A stretch of DNA of 64,000 nt from Polynucleobacter necessarius (GCF_900096755.1 NZ_LT615227.1:1331822-1395821); one strand, 5' to 3'. Positions 19,689 through 30,975 are shown, counted from the first letter of the stretch. Translations and numbers: made by a program. The notes: generated by a model from the sequence alone, not told the origin.

Positions 19689-19895
19689 ATGAAATTTACT
19701 TCAACATCCCTCATTACAAGATTGACTATTGTTGGTATTGCTGGCTTGCTGATTTCAGCTTGCAGCAGCACGATGGAAGGTTTCGGTAAAGATTTGCAGA
19801 ACATGGGAACCTCAATGGGGGGCTCTAGCTCAAGTCAGCAAGGCAATCAATCACAAACTAAGGGTAAAGACGTTGTCGTTACTCCTGTGAAGTAA
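19689..19895 (+). CDS. Entericidin-like small lipoprotein
   Basis: A 68-residue lipoprotein. The signal peptide ends in a lipobox (LLISACSS), so Cys near residue 24 would be lipidated. The mature peptide is short, Ser/Gly/Gln-rich (GGSSSSQQGNQSQ), with MEGFGKDLQNMGTSM that resembles entericidin A/B peptides. Entericidins are membrane-active bacteriolytic or antidote lipoproteins in enterobacteria, but the role here is not known. It lies inside the leucine operon between leuC and leuD with short gaps (13 and 24 bases). Confidence 0.75.
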   Translation: MKFTSTSLITRLTIVGIAGLLISACSSTMEGFGKDLQNMGTSMGGSSSSQQGNQSQTKGKDVVVTPVK

Positions 19896-19919
19896 TCAAC
19901 TAGAGTCAAAGTCAGAATC

Positions 19920-20567
19920 ATGGATAAATTTACGGTATACAAAGGTTTAGTTGCTCCGCTTAATCGTGAGAACGTGGATACCGATGCCATCATTCCAAAG
20001 CAGTTTCTGAAATCCATTAAGAAGACTGGGTTTGGTCAAAACCTATTTGATGAGTGGCGTTATTTAGATCATGGCGAACCTGGCCAAGATTGCAGTACTC
20101 GTCCTCTCAACCCTGACTTCGTTCTGAATCAGCCCCGCTATAAAGGCGCCGGCATTTTGCTGGCTCGCAAGAACTTTGGCTGCGGCAGTTCCCGTGAGCA
20201 CGCACCATGGGCATTGGATCAATTCGGCTTTAGAGCGGTTATTGCCCCAAGCTTTGCGGATATCTTTTACAACAACTGCTTCAAAAATGGGGTTTTACCC
20301 ATTGTTTTGACAGAAATGCAGGTCGATCATTTATTCAATGAAACCCTCGCATTTAGCGGTTATCAGTTAACCATTGATCTAGAGGCCCAGCAGGTGATTT
20401 CCCCTGACGGCACAGCCTATAGCTTCGATGTAGCTCCTTTTAGGAAGTATTGCCTACTCAACGGCTTAGACGATATTGGCTTAACCCTGCAACATGCAGA
20501 TAAAATCAAGGCTTATGAAGCCGAGCGCATTCTAAAAATGCCTTGGCTCGCTACACAACTGCCGTAA
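19920..20567 (+). CDS. leuD: 3-isopropylmalate dehydratase small subunit
   Basis: Swivelling domain partner of LeuC. The 215 residues include [16 protein letters not shown] near the N-terminus and the substrate-binding [20 protein letters not shown]. The length is normal for the large-type LeuD. It lies 24 bases after the lipoprotein gene and 23 bases before leuB. Intact. Confidence 0.95.
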   Translation: MDKFTVYKGLVAPLNRENVDTDAIIPKQFLKSIKKTGFGQNLFDEWRYLDHGEPGQDCSTRPLNPDFVLNQPRYKGAGILLARKNFGCGSSREHAPWALDQFGFRAVIAPSFADIFYNNCFKNGVLPIVLTEMQVDHLFNETLAFSGYQLTIDLEAQQVISPDGTAYSFDVAPFRKYCLLNGLDDIGLTLQHADKIKAYEAERILKMPWLATQLP

Positions 20568-20590
20568 TTTCGTTGATTTAAAGGCCTTTC

Positions 20591-21661
20591 ATGAAAATTG
20601 CAGTTCTACCGGGCGATGGTATCGGCCCGGAAATCGTTGCTCAAGCCGTTCGAGTGCTCCAAGCGCTTGGCCCAAAGTTTGACTTAGAAGAAGCACCAGT
20701 TGGTGGGGCTGCTTATGACGTTGCCGGCCATCCTTTGCCACCAGCGACTTTAGAGTTGGCTAAAAAAGCAGATGCTATTTTGTTTGGCGCGGTAGGCGAC
20801 TGGAAATACGACACGCTTGCACGCGAGTTGCGTCCAGAGCAGGCTATTTTGGGTTTGCGTAAACATCTTGAGTTATTTGCTAACTTTAGACCAGCGATTT
20901 GCTATCCAGAACTCACTGCAGCATCCAGTCTGAAGCCTGAGATTATTGGCGGCCTAGATATTTTGATCGTGCGTGAGTTAAATGGCGACATCTATTTTGG
21001 TCAGCCACGCGGTATTCGCACTTCAGAGTTGCCGCTGTTCAAAGGCGCTCGCGAAGGTTTTGACACCATGCATTACAGCGAGCCAGAAGTAGAGCGCATT
21101 GCTCATGTTGCCTTTGAAGCGGCACGCAAACGTGGCAAAAAAGTATGTAGTGTTGATAAAGCGAACGTATTAGAAACTTCACAGCTTTGGCGTGAAGTGA
21201 TGATTCGTGTATCAAAGGACTATCCAGACGTAGAGTTGTCCCATATGTATGTGGATAACGCAGCGATACAATTGGTTAAAGCGCCTAAGGCATTTGACGT
21301 CGTGGTTACTGGTAATTTATTCGGTGACATCCTGTCTGATGAAGCGGCGATGTTGACTGGTTCTATTGGTATGTTGCCATCAGCATCTCTGGACAAGAAC
21401 AATAAAGGCTTATATGAGCCAATTCATGGTTCTGCACCAGATATCGCTGGCAAAGGCATTGCAAACCCATTGGCAACGATTTTGTCTGCCGCAATGATGT
21501 TGCGCTATTCCTTGGGAGTGCCTGCTGAGGCGGACCGCATTGAAAAAGCAGTGCAAAAGGTATTGGCGCAAGGTTTACGAACTGCGGATATTTATACCGA
21601 GGGCACCAAAAAGGTATCTACCGTAGAAATGGGCGATGCTGTAGTTGCAGAGCTTGCTTAA
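20591..21661 (+). CDS. leuB: 3-isopropylmalate dehydrogenase
   Basis: NAD-dependent oxidative decarboxylation step of leucine synthesis. The 356-residue protein has [18 protein letters not shown] at the N-terminus, [28 protein letters not shown] with substrate-binding residues, and the dehydrogenase signature [20 protein letters not shown] followed by [18 protein letters not shown]. Normal length, intact. Last gene of the leu group; asd follows after 64 bases. Confidence 0.95.
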   Translation: MKIAVLPGDGIGPEIVAQAVRVLQALGPKFDLEEAPVGGAAYDVAGHPLPPATLELAKKADAILFGAVGDWKYDTLARELRPEQAILGLRKHLELFANFRPAICYPELTAASSLKPEIIGGLDILIVRELNGDIYFGQPRGIRTSELPLFKGAREGFDTMHYSEPEVERIAHVAFEAARKRGKKVCSVDKANVLETSQLWREVMIRVSKDYPDVELSHMYVDNAAIQLVKAPKAFDVVVTGNLFGDILSDEAAMLTGSIGMLPSASLDKNNKGLYEPIHGSAPDIAGKGIANPLATILSAAMMLRYSLGVPAEADRIEKAVQKVLAQGLRTADIYTEGTKKVSTVEMGDAVVAELA

Positions 21662-21725
21662 GAGTCAGTAGAGGTAAACAAAAAATCTCATTACAGAAAT
21701 CAAATTCACTAGATAGTTAAACATC

Positions 21726-22883
21726 ATGGCAAATACAAAAACACCTTTGGTTGGTTTAGTTGGCTGGCGCGGTATGGTTGGTAGCGTTCTCATGGAGCGC
21801 ATGCTCGCAGAGAAAGACTTTGATCTGATTGAGCCGGTATTTTTTAGTACAAGCCAAGCGGGTGGAGAAGTGCCGCTCCTGAATGGTCAAAAAGTGACTA
21901 AGAGCGAAAGCACTTTGCAAGATGCGAATGATATTAAAGCGCTCTCACGTTGCGACATCATTCTGACTTGCCAAGGTGGCGACTACACCAATGACATTTT
22001 CCCTAAGTTGCGTGCTGCAGGATGGAGCGGTCACTGGATTGATGCTGCTAGTGCATTGCGCATGAAAGATGATGCGGTATTGATTTTGGATCCAGTAAAT
22101 CGTCCGGTGATTGATAAGGCTTTGGCTGCTGGCGGTAAGAATTGGATTGGCAGCAACTGTACTGTTAGTTTGATGATGATCGCCATGGGTGGTTTGGTTA
22201 AGGCTGACATGGTTGAGTGGATCAGCGCCATGACTTACCAAGCAGCTGCTGGTGCTGGTGCACAGAACATGCGTGAGCTGTTGCTCCAAATGGGCGCATT
22301 GCGTGACAGCGTTGCTAGCGAATTGGCAGGCCCATCTTCATGGATTTTGGATATTGATCGCAAAGTAACTGAAACATTGCGTTCTGCAGATTTTCCGAAA
22401 AAGAATTTCCGCAACACAGCTTTAGCAGGTAGCTTGATTCCTTGGATTGATGTTCCTGTTGAGAATGGTCAAACAAAAGAAGAGTGGAAGGGTGGCGCTG
22501 AGTTCAATAAGATCTTGGGTCGTCCTGCATTCCGTACACCTGGCAGCATTCCAGTCGATGGCCTCTGTGTGCGTGTAGGCGCTATGCGTTGCCATTCACA
22601 AGGCTTAACAGTAAAACTCAAAAAAGATATTCCACTAAAAGAGATTGAGGCGATTTTGGCTGCCGATAATCAGTGGGTAAAAGTCGTTCCCAACGATCGT
22701 GAAACTACAGAGCGTGATTTATCGCCTGCAGCAGTGAGTGGAACATTGACTGTGCCTATCGGTCGTTTGCATAAATTGGCTATGGGCCCTGAGTACTTAG
22801 GTGCTTTCACAGTTGGCGACCAATTGTTGTGGGGTGCTGCTGAGCCGCTGCGCCGCATGTTGCGCATCTTGCTTGAGAAGTAA
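21726..22883 (+). CDS. asd: Aspartate-semialdehyde dehydrogenase
   Basis: Reduces aspartyl phosphate to the semialdehyde for lysine, methionine, threonine and diaminopimelate synthesis. The 385 residues show the NADP motif [15 protein letters not shown] and the catalytic Cys in [17 protein letters not shown]. The substrate region includes [16 protein letters not shown], and the His in [12 protein letters not shown] is also present. The length is that of the gram-negative ASADH class. Intact; fimV begins 10 bases later. Confidence 0.95.
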   Translation: MANTKTPLVGLVGWRGMVGSVLMERMLAEKDFDLIEPVFFSTSQAGGEVPLLNGQKVTKSESTLQDANDIKALSRCDIILTCQGGDYTNDIFPKLRAAGWSGHWIDAASALRMKDDAVLILDPVNRPVIDKALAAGGKNWIGSNCTVSLMMIAMGGLVKADMVEWISAMTYQAAAGAGAQNMRELLLQMGALRDSVASELAGPSSWILDIDRKVTETLRSADFPKKNFRNTALAGSLIPWIDVPVENGQTKEEWKGGAEFNKILGRPAFRTPGSIPVDGLCVRVGAMRCHSQGLTVKLKKDIPLKEIEAILAADNQWVKVVPNDRETTERDLSPAAVSGTLTVPIGRLHKLAMGPEYLGAFTVGDQLLWGAAEPLRRMLRILLEK

Positions 22884-22893
22884 TTCTTTTCTT

Positions 22894-24315
22894 ATGTTTC
22901 GCATAAACCAGTTAAGTCTTGTAAAGCTACTTAGCTTTATCTTGCTTGGCTGGTCATCTTTGGCCGGCGCCGTCTCTTTAGGCGCTCCGCAGCTGCAGTC
23001 TCGGCCTGGCGAGCCTCTTCGTGTAGAGATTCCGATTCGCGTTGGGGCTGACGAGCAGGGCGCCTTATCTAGTCTAAATGTGGCGATGCCTAACAAGGCA
23101 GCTTATGAACGTTTAGGTATCTCCCAGAAGATTCTCGATCTCAATCCGCAGGCGATGGTCTATCGTAATCGTCAAGAGCAGCTGATGGTGTTGGTTGAAA
23201 CGGTTAACTCCGTACCGATGACTGATGATCCGTTCTTGGATGTGTTGGTTAATCTCAATTGGTCCAGCGGTAGCCTAACTAACCAAAACATTCACCTTGT
23301 TATTAGGTGATGTGCAAAAGGTGACGGTTAAACCCGGACAAACCTTGTCAGAGATTGCTGCCATCATGGCGCCTCAATTAGATGGCGCAACGCTAGATCA
23401 AACCATGATGACTTTGTATAAAGCCAACCCAGATGCATTTGCCAGTGGCAGTATTAATCGTCTGGCTGCTGGTGCTGAATTAGCAAAGCCTAGTCAGGCG
23501 CTATTACGCTCTATTGGCCCTGCAGAAGCAAACCAATTTGCAGCGGAGGCGAATGAGCAATGGCGCCAAGAGCGCGGTGAAAAAGGTGGCGCTTCCGCAG
23601 ACTCAAAGGCCGCCAATGCCAAGGCTACTGAAGCTTCACCTAAAGATCGCCTTAAGATTGGTTCGAGTACGGATGGATGGTAATGAGCAAGAACGTCGTT
23701 ATACAGAGGAGTTGGTTGCCCAGGAGAAGATGCTTGAGCAAACTAAAGCCCGCGTAGCGGAGTTAGAAAAGAATATTGCTGATTTGCAAAAGCCTCTAGA
23801 TAAGTCCAAAGAGAAGAAAGCGGTAGACAATAACTTTGGTTTAGGTGGCTTTGGCCCAGCCATTTTAGCTATTGGTTTGATTGGATTAACTGGCTTGTTG
23901 CTCTGGGGTCTAGCTCGCAATTCTCGTCGCTCAGAAACACCAAGCTTTCATTCGTCAGGCAGTCATGCCGCCAAAGAGCAACCTATACACAAAGATGCCG
24001 TTAGCGAACAAGAAGCCTGCGTCTTCTACTTTTGAAATGCCGGCACGAGCCAAAGCCCTGTTTGAAGGCATTGATCTTGATCTGGAAAAACCTGCAAAAG
24101 AGGCGCCACCAGTAGTTGCTGCTCCAGTATCCAATCCGCTGGCAGATACTTTGTGCGTCAAACTAAATTTAGCGCGTGCTTACATCACGATTGAAGATTA
24201 TTCTGCGGCTAAAAAGTCTTTAGATGAGGTGTTGCGTATTAGTAGCTCAATTGATCCAGCAATCACCATCGAAGCGCAGGGCTTGTTGGCAGAGATCTCG
24301 CATCGCAATACCTAG
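22894..24315 (+). pseudogene. fimV: FimV-like protein, three frameshifts
   Basis: FimV-type proteins are inner-membrane, peptidoglycan-binding organisers of type IV pili and polarity. From ATG 22894 there is a signal peptide and the FimV N-terminal region (LGAPQLQSRPGEPLRVEIPI). The frame breaks at an A run (23285-23288), after which VTVKPGQTLSEIAAIM (LysM-like) is read one frame over. It breaks again near 23675 at a GGATGGAT repeat, where a coiled coil and a membrane helix (GPAILAIGLIGLTGLLLWGL) follow. A third break near 24010 precedes the C-terminal acidic/TPR part ending GLLAEISHRNT. Homology is continuous across all three, so this is one gene with small indels. It sits between asd and truA, its usual place in Burkholderiales. 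Confidence 0.85.
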
Positions 24316-24318
24316 ATC

Positions 24319-25170
24319 ATGCGCATAGCCCTGGGCCTTCAATACGATGGCAGTCTGTACTCTGGTTGGCAAACACAGGTCAATCACAACACAGTACAAG
24401 ACGAATTAGAAAAGGCAATATCCGCTTTTGTCGGCGAGCAGGCTTGCGCAGAGCAGCCCATTCATACGATTACGGCCGGAAGAACTGACACTGGTGTACA
24501 TGCACTAGGACAAGTCGTTCACTTTGATACCAATGTTGAGCGTGAAGATTTTTCATGGGTGAGGGGGGTGAACTCATTTTTGCCTCCATCGATTGTGGTG
24601 AATTGGACAAAGCCTGTGAGTGAAGAATTTAGCGCGCGCTTCTCAGCATTTGAGCGCGAATATATTTATGCACTGCAAGCAGGCCCATACCGATCTCCAA
24701 TGTCGCATTCACGTGCTGGGTATTTAATGCTGCCGCCAAATCAGTGGCTAGACGTTGATGCTATGAAAAAATCAGCCGAATGCCTCATTGGCGAGCATGA
24801 CTTTAGCTCCTTCCGCTCATCTGAATGTCAAAGCAAGACACCAATTAAAACAATTTACTCTATCGAAATCATTTCAGAGCAGCCATGGGTCTATTTCAGA
24901 ATTCGGGGCAATGCTTTTTTACATCACATGATTCGCAATGTCATTGGATGTTTTTTGCAGATCGGTCAAGGTAGGCAGAAGCCGGAGTGGATGACAGAAG
25001 TTTTGGCCGCCAAGAATAGGCAAATCGCTGCACCCACGTTTATGGCAGATGGGCTGTATTTGGCCAAAATAACCTACCCAGAGGAATTCGCCATCCCGCA
25101 GCCTTGGCTTGAAAACTCTTGGCTACCCGCCAAAGTCCTCGGGCAACAAAAGAAAGAACAAAAGAAATAA
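24319..25170 (+). CDS. truA: tRNA pseudouridine(38-40) synthase
   Basis: Forms pseudouridine at positions 38-40 of the tRNA anticodon arm. The 283-residue protein shows the N-terminal [20 protein letters not shown], the catalytic Asp in [18 protein letters not shown] and [17 protein letters not shown] in the C-terminal half. It starts 3 bases after the fimV stop. The C-terminus is Lys-rich. Intact. Confidence 0.95.
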   Translation: MRIALGLQYDGSLYSGWQTQVNHNTVQDELEKAISAFVGEQACAEQPIHTITAGRTDTGVHALGQVVHFDTNVEREDFSWVRGVNSFLPPSIVVNWTKPVSEEFSARFSAFEREYIYALQAGPYRSPMSHSRAGYLMLPPNQWLDVDAMKKSAECLIGEHDFSSFRSSECQSKTPIKTIYSIEIISEQPWVYFRIRGNAFLHHMIRNVIGCFLQIGQGRQKPEWMTEVLAAKNRQIAAPTFMADGLYLAKITYPEEFAIPQPWLENSWLPAKVLGQQKKEQKK

Positions 25171-25196
25171 CAGGCCCTTGGCCTTATCATTCATTT

Positions 25197-25877
25197 ATGG
25201 GCTTATTGACACATTCTCCGGGCCGTACAAGGGTCAAAATCTGCGGTCTAAAGACGGCTGCCAATATCGATGCTGCTGTTTTGGCTGGGGTAGATGCCGT
25301 TGGCTTTGTCTTTTACCCGCCAAGCGTGCGTGCCGTTAGCCCCAATATCGCTGCACAGCTCATTTCTAGGCTTCCAGCAGCAGGGGTAGACGCCGTTGGA
25401 CTGGTCGTAAATGCTACAGATGAGCAATTTGCGGCTATTCGGGCTGCTGCCTCGATTACCTTATGGCAATTTCATGGGGATGAGACCCCAGAACGCTGCG
25501 CACAGCTCGCTGCTGGCGAACCGTGGATGAAAGCGGCCCATGTAGGAGCCGGCTTCGCATTTGATGAATTTTCCCTACAATATGGGGATGCAAACGCTTT
25601 TCTGCTGGATGCCCTCGTTGAGGGATATGGTGGCGGAGGCGTTCCTTTTGATTGGCAAGGAATTCCACAGACATGGGTAAGCGAAAACGCGCCTCGGGTC
25701 GTTTTGAGTGGTGGATTGAACACGCACAACGTGGGCGAGGCGATTGCTCGCCTGCATCCTTGCGCAGTTGACGTCAGCAGTGGCGTAGAAAGCAGCAGGG
25801 GTGTTAAAGATCCTGCGCTCATGACTGAGTTTGTCAAAGCAGTGCGCGCAGCAGATGCGAAAACATCATCCCAATAA
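25197..25877 (+). CDS. trpF: Phosphoribosylanthranilate isomerase
   Basis: Third step of tryptophan synthesis, a TIM-barrel Amadori isomerase. I place the start at the ATG at 25197 ([18 protein letters not shown]), because the frame upstream overlaps truA and has no homology. The 226-residue product has the catalytic Cys in [22 protein letters not shown], and the phosphate-binding [12 protein letters not shown] and [15 protein letters not shown]. It is followed by trpB and trpA, forming trpFBA. Intact. Confidence 0.95.
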   Translation: MGLLTHSPGRTRVKICGLKTAANIDAAVLAGVDAVGFVFYPPSVRAVSPNIAAQLISRLPAAGVDAVGLVVNATDEQFAAIRAAASITLWQFHGDETPERCAQLAAGEPWMKAAHVGAGFAFDEFSLQYGDANAFLLDALVEGYGGGGVPFDWQGIPQTWVSENAPRVVLSGGLNTHNVGEAIARLHPCAVDVSSGVESSRGVKDPALMTEFVKAVRAADAKTSSQ

Positions 25878-25906
25878 TTTGCTGTAAAAAATCAAAAGAG
25901 GTAGCT

Positions 25907-27106
25907 ATGTACGACAAGCCAGATGCACGAGGACACTTTGGTCCCTATGGTGGCGCGTTTGTTTCTGAGACATTGATGTATGCATTAGATGAGCTCAAAG
26001 AGGCATATGCAAAATATCAGAACGATCCAGAATTCATTGAAGAGTTTCATTACGAGTTAAAGCACTTTGTTGGTAGACCTTCGCCGGTCTATCACGCAAA
26101 GCGTTGGAGTGAAATGCTCGGTGGTGCGCAGATCTATCTTAAGCGTGAGGATTTAAATCACACTGGCGCTCACAAGATTAATAACGTGATTGGCCAAGCG
26201 ATGCTGGCTAAGCGTATGGGCAAGCCCCGCATTATTGCCGAGACAGGCGCAGGCCAGCACGGCGTTGCAACTGCGACTATTTGTGCTCGCTTCGGTCTTG
26301 ATTGCACGGTGTATCAGGGATCTGTTGACGTAGCTCGTCAGGCGCAAAACGAATTTCGCATGAAGTTGCTTGGTGCCAAAGTGGTTCCAGTGGAGTCAGG
26401 CACCAAAACTTTAAAAGATGCGCTCAATGAGGCGATGCGCGATTGGGTTACTAACGTTGATAACACTTTCTACATCATCGGCACTGTTGCTGGTCCGCAT
26501 CCATACCCCATGATGGTGAGAGATTTCCAAAGCGTTATTGGCGAAGAGTGCAAAGTACAAATGCCAGAGATGACTGGCCGTCAACCTGACTATGTACTAG
26601 CTTGCGTTGGTGGTGGTTCAAATGCGATGGGCATTTTCTATCCCTACATTGATTTCCCAGAAGTGAAGTTGGTCGGAGTAGAGGCTGCAGGTCACGGATT
26701 GGGAAGTGGTTTGCATTCTGCTGCACTGTGCGTAGGTAAGCCTGGTGTATTGCACGGTAACCGCACATACCTTTTGCAAGATGAAAATGGCCAGATCTCC
26801 GAAACCCATTCTGTATCAGCTGGTATGGACTACCCAGGCGTAGGACCTGAGCACGCTTGGTTAAAAGACTCGGGTCGCGCTGACTATGTGGCGATTACCG
26901 ATGAAGAGGCTCTCAAAGCATTCCACGATTGCTGCCAGATTGAGGGCATTATTCCAGCGCTGGAGTCTTCTCATGCGATTGCCTATGCCTGCAAGCTAGC
27001 CAAGACATTACCTAAAGACAAAACTATCTTGGTAAATCTTTCTGGTCGTGGCGACAAGGATATGCATATACTGTTGCCCAAGCAACGGGATCAGAAGGCT
27101 GAGTAA
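25907..27106 (+). CDS. trpB: Tryptophan synthase beta subunit
   Basis: PLP enzyme joining indole and serine. The 399 residues include the PLP Lys in [18 protein letters not shown], the [14 protein letters not shown] motif, the phosphate cup [17 protein letters not shown] and [19 protein letters not shown]. The ribosome binding site AGAGGTAG precedes ATG 25907. It is followed by a 52-base spacer rich in A and G before trpA. Intact. Confidence 0.96.
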   Translation: MYDKPDARGHFGPYGGAFVSETLMYALDELKEAYAKYQNDPEFIEEFHYELKHFVGRPSPVYHAKRWSEMLGGAQIYLKREDLNHTGAHKINNVIGQAMLAKRMGKPRIIAETGAGQHGVATATICARFGLDCTVYQGSVDVARQAQNEFRMKLLGAKVVPVESGTKTLKDALNEAMRDWVTNVDNTFYIIGTVAGPHPYPMMVRDFQSVIGEECKVQMPEMTGRQPDYVLACVGGGSNAMGIFYPYIDFPEVKLVGVEAAGHGLGSGLHSAALCVGKPGVLHGNRTYLLQDENGQISETHSVSAGMDYPGVGPEHAWLKDSGRADYVAITDEEALKAFHDCCQIEGIIPALESSHAIAYACKLAKTLPKDKTILVNLSGRGDKDMHILLPKQRDQKAE

Positions 27107-27158
27107 AAAAACGAAAATAAGAATAAAAAAACAAAGAAAAAAGAAGAACGAATTAGTT

Positions 27159-27956
27159 ATGTCAAAAATTACTGCACTCTTTAAGGAGTTAAAAGCAACT
27201 GGTAAAAAGGGATTAATTCCTTTTATTACTGCGGGCGATCCAGATCCAAAGCAAACCGTTGAACTCATGCATGCATTGGTGCGTGGTGGTTCAAGTGTGA
27301 TTGAATTAGGTGTGCCATTTTCAGATCCAATGGCTGATGGTCCTGTCATTCAAAGATCCTCCGAGCGCGCTTTAACTCATGGCGTCACTTTGCATAGCTG
27401 CTTGGAGATGGTGAAAGAGTTTCGCAAAAAAGATGCCAATACTCCGGTTGTACTGATGGGCTATGCAAACCCAGTAGAGCAAATGGGGGCAGAGCGTTTT
27501 GCAACCGAAGCAAAAGCTGCTGGTGTGGATGGCGTGCTAGTGGTGGACTACCCGCCAGAAGAGTGCGTGGATTTTGCAGCACGCATGCGTGTTGCTGGAA
27601 TTGACCCTATCTTCTTGTTGGCGCCTACTTCATCGCATGAGCGCATTAAAGAGGCCGCCAAAATAGCTTCTGGTTATATCTATTACGTATCGATGCGGGG
27701 TGTTACAGGGGCTTCACACCTCAATACTCAGGATGTAGCCAGCATCATCCCTAAAATCCGCGAAGAAACCGATATTCCGATTGCCGTAGGCTTTGGCATC
27801 AGCGATGCAGCCAGCGCCAAGGCTGTATCGGCCAGCGCCGACGCGGTGGTGATTGGCAGCCGTATTATTCGCCTTTTAGAGGATGCGCCCCCTGGGCAGG
27901 CGGTACAATCACTGGAAACCTTCATTCGTGAGATTCGCGACGCATTGGATAGTTAA
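27159..27956 (+). CDS. trpA: Tryptophan synthase alpha subunit
   Basis: Cleaves indole-glycerol phosphate to indole for TrpB. The start is the ATG at 27159 ([17 protein letters not shown]); an upstream extension in frame overlaps trpB. The 265-residue TIM barrel has [19 protein letters not shown] with the catalytic Glu, [15 protein letters not shown] with the catalytic Asp, and phosphate-binding [13 protein letters not shown]. It is followed 6 bases later by accD. Intact. Confidence 0.95.
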   Translation: MSKITALFKELKATGKKGLIPFITAGDPDPKQTVELMHALVRGGSSVIELGVPFSDPMADGPVIQRSSERALTHGVTLHSCLEMVKEFRKKDANTPVVLMGYANPVEQMGAERFATEAKAAGVDGVLVVDYPPEECVDFAARMRVAGIDPIFLLAPTSSHERIKEAAKIASGYIYYVSMRGVTGASHLNTQDVASIIPKIREETDIPIAVGFGISDAASAKAVSASADAVVIGSRIIRLLEDAPPGQAVQSLETFIREIRDALDS

Positions 27957-27962
27957 AAACTA

Positions 27963-28850
27963 ATGAGCTGGATAGATGAATTACTCCCACCCCAAATTCA
28001 ACACACTGACCCTGCGAATCGCAAATCAGTGCCAGAAGGACTGTGGGTAAAGTGCCCAAGTTGTGAAACTGTTCTTTACAGTACCGACATTGAAGCCAAT
28101 CTTTCCGTTTGTCCAAAATGCAGTCATCACATGCGCATTGGTGCACGTTTGCATTTGGATAGTTTGTTAGATGAAAAGGGCCGTTATGAAATTGGTGCCG
28201 ACATCTATCCAACCGATCCACTGAAATTCAAAGACTCTAAAAAATATCCAGACCGCATTAAAGAAGCAAATGATGCTTCTGGCGAATCTGAAGCCCTCAT
28301 TGTGATGGGTGGCAAGATTGAAACGATTCCAGTAGTAGCTGCTTGTTTTGAATTCCAATACATGGGCGGCTCAATGGGTTCTGTAGTGGGTGAGCGCTTT
28401 GCTCGCGGCGCACAAGAAGCTATTAACAAGAAATGCGCTTTCATTTGCGTTACCGCTACAGGCGGCGCGCGTATGCAAGAGAGTTTGTTATCCCTCTTTC
28501 AAATGGCCAAGACCAACTCCATGTTGACCTTGTTGGCTAAAAAAGGCTTGCCCTACATTAGCGTACTTACCGATCCGACCATGGGCGGCATTTCTGCAAG
28601 CTTTGCCTTTATGGGCGACGTAGTGATGGCCGAGCCAAAAGCATTGATTGGTTTTGCTGGTCCGCGTGTGATCGAGCAAACCGTTCGTGAAAAGTTACCA
28701 GAAGGTTTTCAGCGTTCTGAGTTCCTTATGCAAAAGGGCGGCATTGACATGATTGTTGATCGTCGTCAGATGCGTGGTGAGATTGCGCGATTGTTGGCTT
28801 TGTTGCAAAAACTGCCAGAGCCTGCGATTGCGGGTAGCGCAGCCGTTTAA
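27963..28850 (+). CDS. accD: Acetyl-CoA carboxylase carboxyltransferase subunit beta
   Basis: With AccA, transfers the carboxyl group from biotin to acetyl-CoA to make malonyl-CoA. The 295-residue protein opens with the four-cysteine zinc domain ([13 protein letters not shown] then [13 protein letters not shown]). The crotonase-fold carboxyltransferase domain follows, with [20 protein letters not shown] and [19 protein letters not shown]. It lies directly after trpA and before folC, as is usual in beta- and gammaproteobacteria. Intact. Confidence 0.96.
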   Translation: MSWIDELLPPQIQHTDPANRKSVPEGLWVKCPSCETVLYSTDIEANLSVCPKCSHHMRIGARLHLDSLLDEKGRYEIGADIYPTDPLKFKDSKKYPDRIKEANDASGESEALIVMGGKIETIPVVAACFEFQYMGGSMGSVVGERFARGAQEAINKKCAFICVTATGGARMQESLLSLFQMAKTNSMLTLLAKKGLPYISVLTDPTMGGISASFAFMGDVVMAEPKALIGFAGPRVIEQTVREKLPEGFQRSEFLMQKGGIDMIVDRRQMRGEIARLLALLQKLPEPAIAGSAAV

Positions 28851-28854
28851 GCGC

Positions 28855-30180
28855 TTGAGCACGGCACACCAAGCCCCCATATTATTTCCTAGCCTAGAGG
28901 CTTGGCTCAGCCACCTCGAAACTGCTCATCCTGTCGGTATCGATATGGGTCTTGAGCGAATCAATCGTGTGAAGGCGGCGCTCGATCTCCATTTTGATTG
29001 TCCAGTGATCACTGTTGCCGGTACCAATGGCAAAGGCTCTACTTGTGCATATTTAGAAAGCATCTTGCTTGCATCAGGCTATCGGGTGGGTTGCCATACT
29101 TCACCACACTTGCTGAAATTTAACGAGCGTGCACGTGTGAATGGCGAAGATGTGAATGACAGCGCCTTGCTCGAGCATTTCGCGGCGGTAGAAAAAGCGC
29201 GCGTGAGTTTGGTGGATGCGCCGACCCTGACATATTTCGAGTTCACTACTTTGGCAATCATGCATTTGTTTGCTAAGTCCAATTTAGATGCTGTTGTTTT
29301 AGAAGTGGGTATGGGCGGTCGTCTTGATGCTGTCAATATCGTGGATGCAGACTGTGCGATCGTCACCAGTATTGATATTGATCACGCTGATTTCTTAGGT
29401 GGAACAAGAGAAGCAATTGGCTTAGAAAAAGCAGGCATCTTCCGCCCGGATCATATCGCAATTTGCGGAGATCCGGTCCCGCCACAATCATTAATTGACC
29501 ATGCTGAAAAGCTGGGCTGTGACCTTTGGCTTCAGGGCCGGGATTACAACTTTCAGGGTGATAAACAGCAATGGGGTTGGGCGGGGCGCAATAAGCGCTT
29601 CAGTGGCTTAGGTTACCCAGCCTTACGAGGTGCCAATCAGATTCTCAACGCATCCGCTGTCATAGCTGCCTTGATGGCATTGCACCAGCGGCTGCCTGTC
29701 AGCGCCCAAGATATACGCAACGGCTTTGCCTTGGTCGAGCTTCCGGGGCGTTTCCAGGTCCTGCCTGGTCAGCCTACAGTCGTTCTTGACGTAGCCCACA
29801 ACCCTCATGCGGCTGCAACCTTGGGGCAGGGGCTCGATAAGATGGGCTATCACCCCTATACCTATGCCATTTTTGGGGCTATGGCCGACAAGGATATCGA
29901 GGGAGTGATTAAACCTCTTTTAGGAATCATCAATTTCTGGTTTTGCACGGATTTGCCTACTCCTAGGGCAGCTAGCGCTAAGGCCTTGGCCGAGAAGCTT
30001 GAGGCCATGGGCGTAAAGCCTAAAAATGGGGCAGACGGGGGGATCGAAATCTTCGAAAATCCTGCTGCAGCGTATCAAAAAGCGCTATCTCAGGCTGGTG
30101 AGGGTGGTAGAATTGTGACCTTCGGATCCTTCTATACCGTTGTAGGCGTAATGATTTACCGAAACAACCAGGCCCACTGA
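28855..30180 (+). CDS. folC: Bifunctional folylpolyglutamate/dihydrofolate synthase
   Basis: Adds glutamate to dihydropteroate and to folates. The ATP-binding loop is VTVAGTNGKGSTCAYLE in form (GTNGKGST), followed by TSPHLLKFNERARVNGEDV and, further on, VILDVAHNPHAAA-like sequence. No ATG is near the expected start; the TTG at 28855, 4 bases after the accD stop, gives 441 residues and a normal N-terminus (STAHQAPILFPSLEAWLSHL). Frame intact. Its product depends on p-aminobenzoate, whose synthesis gene pabBC is interrupted in this window. Confidence 0.93.
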   Translation: MSTAHQAPILFPSLEAWLSHLETAHPVGIDMGLERINRVKAALDLHFDCPVITVAGTNGKGSTCAYLESILLASGYRVGCHTSPHLLKFNERARVNGEDVNDSALLEHFAAVEKARVSLVDAPTLTYFEFTTLAIMHLFAKSNLDAVVLEVGMGGRLDAVNIVDADCAIVTSIDIDHADFLGGTREAIGLEKAGIFRPDHIAICGDPVPPQSLIDHAEKLGCDLWLQGRDYNFQGDKQQWGWAGRNKRFSGLGYPALRGANQILNASAVIAALMALHQRLPVSAQDIRNGFALVELPGRFQVLPGQPTVVLDVAHNPHAAATLGQGLDKMGYHPYTYAIFGAMADKDIEGVIKPLLGIINFWFCTDLPTPRAASAKALAEKLEAMGVKPKNGADGGIEIFENPAAAYQKALSQAGEGGRIVTFGSFYTVVGVMIYRNNQAH

Positions 30181-30183
30181 TCC

Positions 30184-30975
30184 ATGATTCGTTTACCAAG
30201 CTTTTTTAAGCGAAAAACCCAGTCTGAGGACCTTGAATTAGGTTCAAGGGGTAGTCGCACCACTAAACGAGCTGCTCCGCGTAGTTTTCAGCGTGCAGCA
30301 GAGGCTGAAGAGTTAGCCCTTACCGAGGATCCAGAACAACAAAGAGCGCGCCATCGATTAATTGGCGCTGCGGTTCTTGTGCTCATCGCCGTTGTTGGCC
30401 TCCCACGCATTTTGGATAACAAGCCCAAATCGGCTCCAAATGACATTGCTGTCAATATTGTGACTAGCTTGCCTATTCCGGGTTCTGATCCAAAACCAGA
30501 AGAAAAGCTAAAAACTGAAGCTCCTGTTGAGGTCGCTAAAGAAACGCCTAAAGCCGCTCCAGTGGCAGAAGCAAAACCAGAACCCAAGCCTGAACCAAAG
30601 GCAAAAGCAAAAGCAGAAACTAAGCCAGCAAATAAATCTGCGGCTATGGGTTTAGCTGCTGGAGAAGAGGTGGTTGCTGCTTCAGGTGCAAGACCTAAAA
30701 CAGAAGAAACAAAGCCTAGCGCCTCAAGTGGCTCCGGTAAGTACGTAATTCAAATTGGCGCATTTGCTTCTGAAGATCGTGCCAAAAGTTGGATTGCAAA
30801 ACTAAAAGATCAAAAAATTCCGAACTATGTCTTAAACAAGACAGGTGCTGATGGTGGCAAGTTGTATGTCTTGCGAGCAGGTCCGTTTACGGATAAAGAT
30901 GCTGCAGAGGCTGCAGAGAAGAAAATTAAATCGATGGGTCTTTCTCCAAGACTCGTCGAATCCGGTAAGCAGTAA
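30184..30975 (+). CDS. SPOR domain protein (DedD-like)
   Basis: A 263-residue inner-membrane protein expected to bind denuded septal peptidoglycan during division. The cytoplasmic N-terminus is basic. One membrane helix lies at about residues 58-78 (LIGAAVLVLIAVVGLPRIL). A long Pro/Lys/Glu/Ala-rich linker follows (EPKPEPKAKAKAE). The C-terminal SPOR domain spans about 180-262 (YVIQIGAFASEDRAKSWIAK and LYVLRAGPFTDKDAAEA). It lies between folC and cvpA, the same order as dedD in many proteobacteria. It overlaps cvpA by one base. Confidence 0.9.
   Translation: MIRLPSFFKRKTQSEDLELGSRGSRTTKRAAPRSFQRAAEAEELALTEDPEQQRARHRLIGAAVLVLIAVVGLPRILDNKPKSAPNDIAVNIVTSLPIPGSDPKPEEKLKTEAPVEVAKETPKAAPVAEAKPEPKPEPKAKAKAETKPANKSAAMGLAAGEEVVAASGARPKTEETKPSASSGSGKYVIQIGAFASEDRAKSWIAKLKDQKIPNYVLNKTGADGGKLYVLRAGPFTDKDAAEAAEKKIKSMGLSPRLVESGKQ

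Noticed and set aside
30540..30660. Tandem DNA repeat
   Set aside because: The repetitive look comes from the Pro/Lys/Glu/Ala-rich linker codons of the SPOR protein, not from a true DNA repeat unit.
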